Origin: Primulina eburnea | Taxonomy: Eukaryota > Streptophyta > Magnoliopsida > Lamiales > Gesneriaceae | Direction of reading: 5' to 3' | DNA: 64,000 bases | NCBI RefSeq assembly: GCF_022965805.1 | Contig: NC_133103.1 | Location: 33,389,281 to 33,453,280, forward strand | Made by a program: the position numbers and the translations under genes | The notes under the pieces: generated by a model | What the model saw: the letters and a program-made list of their open reading frames with translations, nothing else | What the model was told of the DNA's origin: nothing | The model's database searches: none | In this document: positions 57,740 through 64,000 of the stretch, piece after piece | How the letters are laid out: each line of letters starts with the position of its first letter | How positions within the stretch are numbered: position 1 is the stretch's first letter

Positions 57740-59309
57740 TGTTGCGACTTTGATTGTTGCACTCCCAAGAGCAGGTTGTCCACAAGTAGTATAATTCGGT
57801 GAGTCCGAATATCGTATCCACAGGGAAGCTAAGGTAATTACAAGTCCACTACAATGTCTTTTTGTTTTTGTTTTTGTTTCTTTTTAATTTTAATTGAATC
57901 TTTAATGGGTAAATTTTAATTGTTCAAATTTAAATTTAAGTAGTTGAGATTAAAGGATCCACTCTTGGTATTTTAATAAAGTTAACATTAACGAACAATA
58001 TTGAAATCCACTTAATAAAATGGTTCCAATATATTAAATAATCATATTTATATTATGTTATAAATTATAATCTTATAAGTACATAATATATACCAAAACT
58101 TATAAATGTGGTCAAGTATTTATTGTGCTATATATATTTGTAAACACTAAATCAAGGTTCCCACTTTAAATGGTTGGTAAAACCAAACAAACATTTAAAT
58201 GGTACCAATAAATTAATACTATAATATATTCATATATAATAAATCAAGGAATCCAAGTTAAATGGTTGGTAAAACCAAACTAACATTTAAATGGTTCCAA
58301 GAATTTAATATTATAATATATTTATATATAATAACTCAAGGCATCCATTTTAAATGGTTGGTAATACCAAACTAACATTTAAATGGTTCCAAGAATTTAG
58401 TGTAACATATAGCAACAATAAATCAAAACTCCCACTTATAAGTAGGGTATAAAAATGCTTAAAGAAATAAATATAACATAAACAATAAATAATGATTAAA
58501 TAATATAAAACATAGATTCTTACCTTATAATAACCTTATTATCATGCCAAGAGCTTCACCTTATCATCTCAACTTTAGGAAGTTAGCTATTCATTATTCA
58601 AAGTGTAAAACTTTGAATATGAAATTAACATGCTAATTATATTTAAATGAAGAAATAAAAGAAAAATATAGAGAGAAATATTATGAACTCAAAGATTTGT
58701 TCATAGAATGAGGGATATCTCAATACATTACAATGCACCCCTATTTATAGCCAAATTTGGGGAGACAACCACAAATAAAATATTATTTTTTACACATAAG
58801 TCTTCATTGGTGTTCCAAGAAATTAATATTATATTGCACATCACTTTTGACAAGCATCTTCTTTGAATTTTCTTCTTCACATAAAATGAAACATGTGGAT
58901 AATTGAGTTGTCTAGTTGTGGTATTTTTTTCAGAATATTTGACCAAGTAGTTTGAGAGATATGGTCAAAATACTAGAGCATGGTAAAACTGCCACTCCTT
59001 CGGTAACTTTAATTGTTGCTTAATTTGATCCCAATTGTGAGAGGATTTTTATCTCATGCTTGCCACCAATATTGTAGATATTAACATCAACTTTCTACAG
59101 GTCCAAGAATCATCTTAATCCCATTTGCAACGCCAAGGTTATTCTTGTTTTATCGAACCTGTAAAAATAGTAAAAACTTATAATTACACAACAACTTATA
59201 TTTTATACAATTTATTATAAAACATATAATATTTAAAAATTTAATAAAACAAAAACTATATATTTATATTATAAAACATTTAATTAATGTACAATTTTTA
59301 TGTTTATCA
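57740..59309 (-). repeat. 5' LTR of element J
   Basis: 1570 bp, same length as the 3' LTR at a constant offset of 9843. No mismatch found on inspection of several hundred bases. It should contain the promoter, but I see no clear TATA box beyond the general AT-richness. Confidence 0.95.
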
Positions 59310-59446
59310 AGGCATAACTCCTACAATGTGCTCACACAATACATATCAATATATAATATTGAATAGATGTAGAAGAAGACATACCCATACAGTTGAAAGT
59401 AGACGAAGTCATATGCATTGGTCCGAAGAACGGTGCTCTGATACCA
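59310..59446 (-). promoter_or_regulatory. H leader and primer-binding site (tRNA-iMet)
   Basis: Short leader between the interrupted H gag start and the LTR. PBS at 59435-59446 reads TGGTATCAGAGC on the minus strand, exact for initiator tRNA-Met. The first five bases are the TSD of J. Confidence 0.85.
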
Positions 59447-59451
59447 CTAAA

Positions 59452-60660
59452 TGTGACACCTCTGGGCGGTTTTAATAAAATCACAGCAGAATTTAAAATG
59501 TTTCTTGAAGGAAAGAAGGATTCAAAAATTAACTACCATAGAACATTTACAATAAGAAGTAAATACATGATCATTCAAATGACATAACAAAATGCAAAAT
59601 ATCATTTCTAGGATCATGTCCAAAAATATTTGCAAAATGGCCTTCTTCCTTCCAACTATATGCATATGACTCCGGCCCCAATAAACGTCCCGGCCCGTCA
59701 CTCATATCTGCAACATATGAATAAACTGAAATGAGTATAAAACTCAGCAAGTGGAACTCTTACATAGCAATGTACATATCATACTCTGAAAACATAGCTT
59801 TGAAATCAATAAATACCATCAACTCTTGGATCATGAATAACATAGCACTAAAACAATAAGATGGTATTTCTCTTTTCTCTGTTGGATTGGTATCTATATA
59901 GTATCTCTGTCTCTGTACCTATACCCCATCGATATAAATCGATAACTCTGAGGGATATAAGCCTATGGTCGTTGATCAACTAATTACATGCAATCTCCAA
60001 CTATGTATCTATCAATCCAAAAATCATTTGAATTCTCTCTTTGGCATTACATCAAACACTTTGAAGACTTTAATCTCTTGTATTCCCTTTTACAATAATT
60101 GAGACATAAAAATGCCTCCAATAAATACAACAAAGTGTATCAATATATAATCAAGAATCAATGAAGGGAATAACACATTAAAACCATTGAAATACAATAC
60201 ATATATTATCATGTGAGCACAATAAATGAGATTCCACTTACAACCAACAAGAACACCTTCAACCTAAACCCTTGGTTGAATTCCTACAACAATAAACCAT
60301 AAATAACACCATCAATAACACAATAATCAAAAACCCATATCAATTAATCCATTACACCAACACACCAACAAACCCATAACAATTCTCACCCCAAAACCAA
60401 AGAATAACTATACCAAAATGCTTACCTTAGCTCCTAGAATCCAAGAGAAACTTGCTCTCACAACAATAATCCAACTACGAGCTTGAATCAAAGGCAGAAA
60501 ATAAAAGATATGAGAACCCTAGGTCTCCCTTAGCTGAAGAAATCGGGAATGAGGCGAAATAATGAGGAAAATGAAGCCAATCCAGGAATTATATCACTTA
60601 TAAACTCGAAACACGCTTCTACTGTTCATGCACCGCGGGTGCGCTCCAACATGCACCGCA
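59452..60660 (-). repeat. 5' LTR of element H, truncated by LTR K
   Basis: The plus strand begins TGTGACACCTCTGGG directly after the PBS. It reaches a GC-rich palindrome motif (60632-60660) and is interrupted there by LTR K. The missing 5' end of the LTR is not found in the window. No coding sequence. Confidence 0.75.
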
Positions 60661-60793
60661 TGTAATGCCCGAACACTGATTGACATTTTTGAATTAATAG
60701 ATATGTTATGAATAATGTATATAGAGATCAGATGTGGGAAATGAAGAAGTTTGGCATGAAACCTTGAATTTTGAAGGAATGGCCGAAGCCATA

Positions 60794-61060
60794 CCGCACC
60801 TGCACTGCATTTCCTACCGCCCCCGCGGTGCAAGGACAAAAAATGAGAGTTTTTATTCGAAGCAATACCGCACCCGCGCTCAGGAAAGTACCGCACCCGC
60901 GGTAGATGTCCAGTAGGGTAGGAAATTTTATTCGAAGCAAGACCGCACCCGCGGTGCAACCAGGACCGCACCCGCGGTCGATGATTTTAGAAAAATGTCA
61001 GGGCTGCCGAGAGCACAGCGCACCCTCGCTGAAGATATCACCGCACCCGCGGTCATGCGT
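60794..61060 (+). promoter_or_regulatory. GC-rich palindrome array in LTR K
   Basis: Eight copies of ACCGCACCCGCGGT or variants, in pairs 20-22 bases apart, within the first 400 bases of the LTR. No clear TATA box follows. Confidence 0.5.
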
Positions 61061-62240
61061 GTAACTTGAAAAATAAACCATGTGTCCCTTGCCATGCAAT
61101 ATGATATGAGTTGTCTTCTTTTCGTGCATTTCAAAATGCTGAGGGCCGAGAGAATCCAAGGAGAAAGCTTCCATTTCTTTTGATCTTCGACTGGTGATTT
61201 TGAATGATTTAGTGGTCTGATTTCCGATACGAGTTCATTTCCGTAATCCTTGCATTAAAGGCTACAAGAAGATGTAAGTTTCTTTGCATTTCAGCATGGT
61301 TCAGATTGAATTGTTAAAGAAATTTAGGATTTGAACTATATGGTATGTTTTTATGATTGTTGGGAACTTATATTTGAAACTGGATCGATTTGTGGATACT
61401 GTGTGAGATGGGTTCGATTTTCCAGCATATATTATGGGAAAATGGTATAGATTTCAGAGTATATATTTGTGTTGTGATGGGATTATGAGTTGATTTCGAA
61501 TGATTATGATGTTGTTGTATTATCAGTATCGAAGAATTACGCAGTTGTGCTATCGATTTATACCGAGACTGATTATTAATTGATACAAGAGGTACTTTGA
61601 ATTGTATCTTGATAGATTATATCTATACATTGCCATTTCAGAGTTGATATTGTCAGATTCGGCATTGAGACTTCGACTACGACAAATACTGTGCCACAAA
61701 ATGTATAATTCATGTGATTGTTGGGAAGATACGACTCGAATCAGATTTGATTGGAGTTTCTCAACAAAATCACATACTAGATTTATTGTTTATCTCTTTG
61801 ATATGAATTGGATTTGTTTATAGATTTATATTCAAATCTCTTGATATAATCATGCTTTGTCTATAGATATATATTCAGGCATTGAAATAAGAGAGTCATT
61901 GACAGATTTGTCAAAACTAGACGTTCGGTGTATCGACGCATAGGAGCAGACTTCCTCCGATCGTAGACATTCGATACAGACACGACCGAAGTCTAGGAGT
62001 AAGACGTACAGTTACCCCGATTGGGAGGGTAGGTAACAGACAGTGACGTCTTATTCACACCGGGATCCCTAGAGTAGAGTCGAACTGAGTCTAGACATGA
62101 TTTGAATTAGACTGCATGTTTTTATAGATTGGTTTCATAGACTATGGAACCCATGATTTATGTTACATGCATGATATGATGTTTTATGATTCTATTATGC
62201 ATATGCATGTATACATGTTTTATACTGGGATTTGTTCTCA

Positions 62241-62287
62241 CCGGAGTTTCCGGCTGTTGTTATGTCTGTATGTGTGCATAACAACAG
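62241..62287 (+). promoter_or_regulatory. Conserved double stem-loop in LTR K
   Basis: CCGGA-GTT-TCCGG is followed by CTGTTGTTATG (62254-62264) pairing with CATAACAACAG (62277-62287): eleven perfect pairs, the longest stem of the set. Confidence 0.55.
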
Positions 62288-62423
62288 GTGGGGCAGGATC
62301 TAGGTCACGACAGAGATGAGATCGAGATAGCGTGGTGACTACGGGCGCAGAAGATCACTAGTGGTGTTGTACTAGAATTGGACTACTTGTACTAGTTGGA
62401 TGGATGTATTAGAACAAGGCATG

Positions 62424-64000
62424 GAATTAAAACCTTTCTGCGTCCTTGGAAGACCAGTCACGAAGTCCATCGTAATATGCTCCAATTTCCATTGAGGAAT
62501 CGGCAATGATAATAATGTCCCAGCAGGTCTCTGGTGCTCAATCTTAACCTGCTGGCAAGTTAGACACTGAGAAATAAACATGGCAATATCTTTCTTCATA
62601 CCTGGCCACCAATAAAGTCTACGAAGATCCTGATACATCTTGGTGCTGATTGGATGTATCGAATATGGCGTGGTATGAGCCTCAATCAAAATGACTCGCC
62701 GAATATCATCACCAACAGTAACACAAATACGGCCTCTAAAAGTCGTCAAACCATCTCCATTCACTCCAAACTCTGAGTTACCTCTCTCCTCTGCTCTAGC
62801 TCTCATCTCTGGCAACTGCAAATCACTGGCCTGCTCTCTACGGATCCTGTCCGTCAATGTAGCTCGAATAACCAACGCTGAAAAGCGAGCAATGGTCCCC
62901 GGAACTACCAAAGCTATCTCCTCTCTCTGTAAGTCTAACAGCAACGGCTGCTGAATCATCGAACTCAAAGAAGAACTCGACTTACGGCTCAAAGCATCCG
63001 CTACAACATTCGCTTTCCTTGGTTGGTAACTGATCGTCACATCATAGTCTTTGACAAGCTCTAACCACCTCTTCTGTCGCATGTTGAGCTTTTTCTGAAA
63101 GAACAAATACTTCAAACTCTTGTGGTCTGTGAAAATTTCACACTTTTCGCCATACAAATAATGTCTCCAAATCTTCAGGGCGAAAACCACAGCTGCCAGC
63201 TCCAAATCGTGCGTAGGATAATTCTTCTCGTATTCCTTCAACTGGCGAGAAGCATAGGCTATGACCTTTCCACGCTGCATCAGCACCGCACCAAGACCCT
63301 TCTTCGACGCATCAGTAAAAACAACAAAATCCTCAGAACCACAGGGCAATGCAAGTATTGGAGCTGACGTCAACTTATCCTTCAACTCTTGAAATCCACT
63401 CTGGCAATCATTGGACCACTCGAACTTCACAGTCTTCCTCGTCAGATTGGTTAATGGTAGGGCAATCTTAGAGAAATCTGAAATAAAACGACGATAGTAA
63501 CCCGCCAAACCAAGAAAACTGCGTACCTCTAATACAGTGGTAGGGATAGGCCATTTCTGAATCGCCTCAATCTTCACGGGATCAACAGCTATACCATCCT
63601 TCGAAACAACATGGCCTAGAAAAGAAATCCGCTCCAACCAGAACTCACACTTCTTCAACTTAGCATACAGCCTCTTCTCTCTCAACAACTGAAGAACCAC
63701 TCTGAGGTGCTCTGCATGAAGCTCTCTGGTCTTGGAATAGATCAAGATGTCGTCGATGAAAACAATGACGAAGCTATCCAAATACGGCTTGAACACACGA
63801 TTCATCAGATCCATGAAGACCGAAGGAGCATTGGTCAGACCAAAAGACATCACAAAAAATTCATAATGACCGTACCTGGTCCGGAATGCCGTCTTAGAGA
63901 TATCAGACTCCCTAACTTTCAACTAATAATAGCCGGAACGCAGATCAATCTTCGAGAACACGGTAGCCCCTTGCAGCTGATCAAACAAATCATCTATCCG
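62424..64000 (-). pseudogene. Element M: chromovirus-like gypsy pol fragment (RT, RNase H, integrase start)
   Basis: It runs off the right edge. Visible: [17 protein letters not shown] then a UAG at about 63923 where Gln is expected, [20 protein letters not shown], RNase H ([36 protein letters not shown]), integrase zinc region (CLTCQQVK) and the first catalytic Asp in [18 protein letters not shown]. It is cut at 62424 by LTR K. Apart from the stop, the 500-codon frame is intact. It is the same family as H. Confidence 0.9.

Larger units (their letters stand above)
47897..59309 (-). mobile_element. Element J: complete Athila-type Ty3/gypsy retrotransposon carrying two cargo genes
   Basis: 11,413 bp with 1570-bp LTRs (47897-49466, 57740-59309) that show no difference in the stretches I compared, and a perfect TSD AGGCA (47892-47896 and 59310-59314). 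PBS matches tRNA-Asp over 16 bases, as in Athila. Order on the minus strand: LTR, PBS, gag-protease, RT-RNase H-integrase, viral-type nucleic-acid-binding protein, LOG enzyme, 3' untranslated region, LTR. The env-like position is taken by the two cargo genes. All frames are open apart from one stop between gag and pol. The element must be very young. Confidence 0.95.
33538..60660 (-). mobile_element. Element H: chromovirus-like Ty3/gypsy element split by three insertions
   Basis: Removing three insertions, each with a perfect TSD, brings the parts 60660-59310, 47896-47024, 37212-36270 and 34117-33538 into one minus-strand element: 5' LTR, PBS, gag, protease, RT. At each of the two coding junctions the reading frame continues correctly. 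RNase H, integrase and the 3' LTR are lost at 33538. The RT closely resembles that of M at the right edge. Confidence 0.88.
60661..62423 (+). repeat. Gypsy-type LTR K, 3' end truncated
   Basis: It starts TGTAATGCCCGAAC and runs colinear with the B-type LTRs past the double stem-loop. It leaves the family at about 62423 without the CCCCACA end and passes directly into pol of M. The inserted position in the GC array of the H LTR is notable. Confidence 0.78.

Overview
This is eukaryotic, almost certainly eudicot plant, DNA. It is AT-rich, spliceosomal-style host genes are absent, and nearly every base belongs to LTR retrotransposons nested in one another. Primer-binding sites (PBS) match plant initiator tRNA-Met and plant tRNA-Asp, and the only host-type gene is a plant LOG (cytokinin-activating) homologue that sits inside a retrotransposon. 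I cannot name the species.

Layout. 1-6165: decayed SIRE-type Ty1/copia element A (minus strand), with a compact antisense gene (217-615) downstream of pol. 6167-22975: Ty3/gypsy-type element B (plus strand, target-site duplication ACCAG), interrupted by element C (9583-17964, minus, TSD TTATT) and by a solo LTR S (19210-20070, TSD GTTCA). 22981-24996: truncated gypsy LTR D. 24997-25708: unassigned C-rich segment. 25709-31411: broken copia element F1 (minus). 31412-33537: lone gypsy LTR G (plus). 33538-60660: chromovirus-like gypsy element H (minus), about 3.7 kb of its own sequence split by three insertions: a solo copia LTR (34118-36269, TSD GATAT), complete copia element F2 (37213-47023, TSD GACTG) and complete Athila-type element J (47897-59309, TSD AGGCA). 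60661-62423: gypsy LTR K. 62424-64000: pol of a second H-family copy, M.

The outstanding object is J. Its two 1570-bp LTRs look identical, it has a perfect 5-bp TSD, a 16-nt match to tRNA-Asp as PBS, and gag-protease and RT-RNase H-integrase frames separated by a single in-frame UAA. Where Athila elements usually carry an env-like gene, J has two intact unrelated genes: a 181-residue protein with the basic-patch plus cysteine-finger signature of carlavirus-type nucleic-acid-binding proteins (a family that includes RNA-silencing suppressors), and an intronless 212-residue LOG phosphoribohydrolase with its own TATA-like element. I infer a retrotransposon carrying a two-gene cargo: one able to interfere with RNA-based defence, one able to release active cytokinin. 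Function is unproven.

Second-tier signals: the TGTAATGCC-type LTRs (B, C, D, G, K, S) share an organisation in which GC-rich short palindromes are arrayed upstream of the TATA region, and five of these families share a pair of adjacent stem-loops with compensatory base changes near the LTR 3' end. The C family has young LTRs and a near-intact gag but a ruined pol, so it was probably mobilised in trans. No tRNA, rRNA, CRISPR or ordinary host gene was found.
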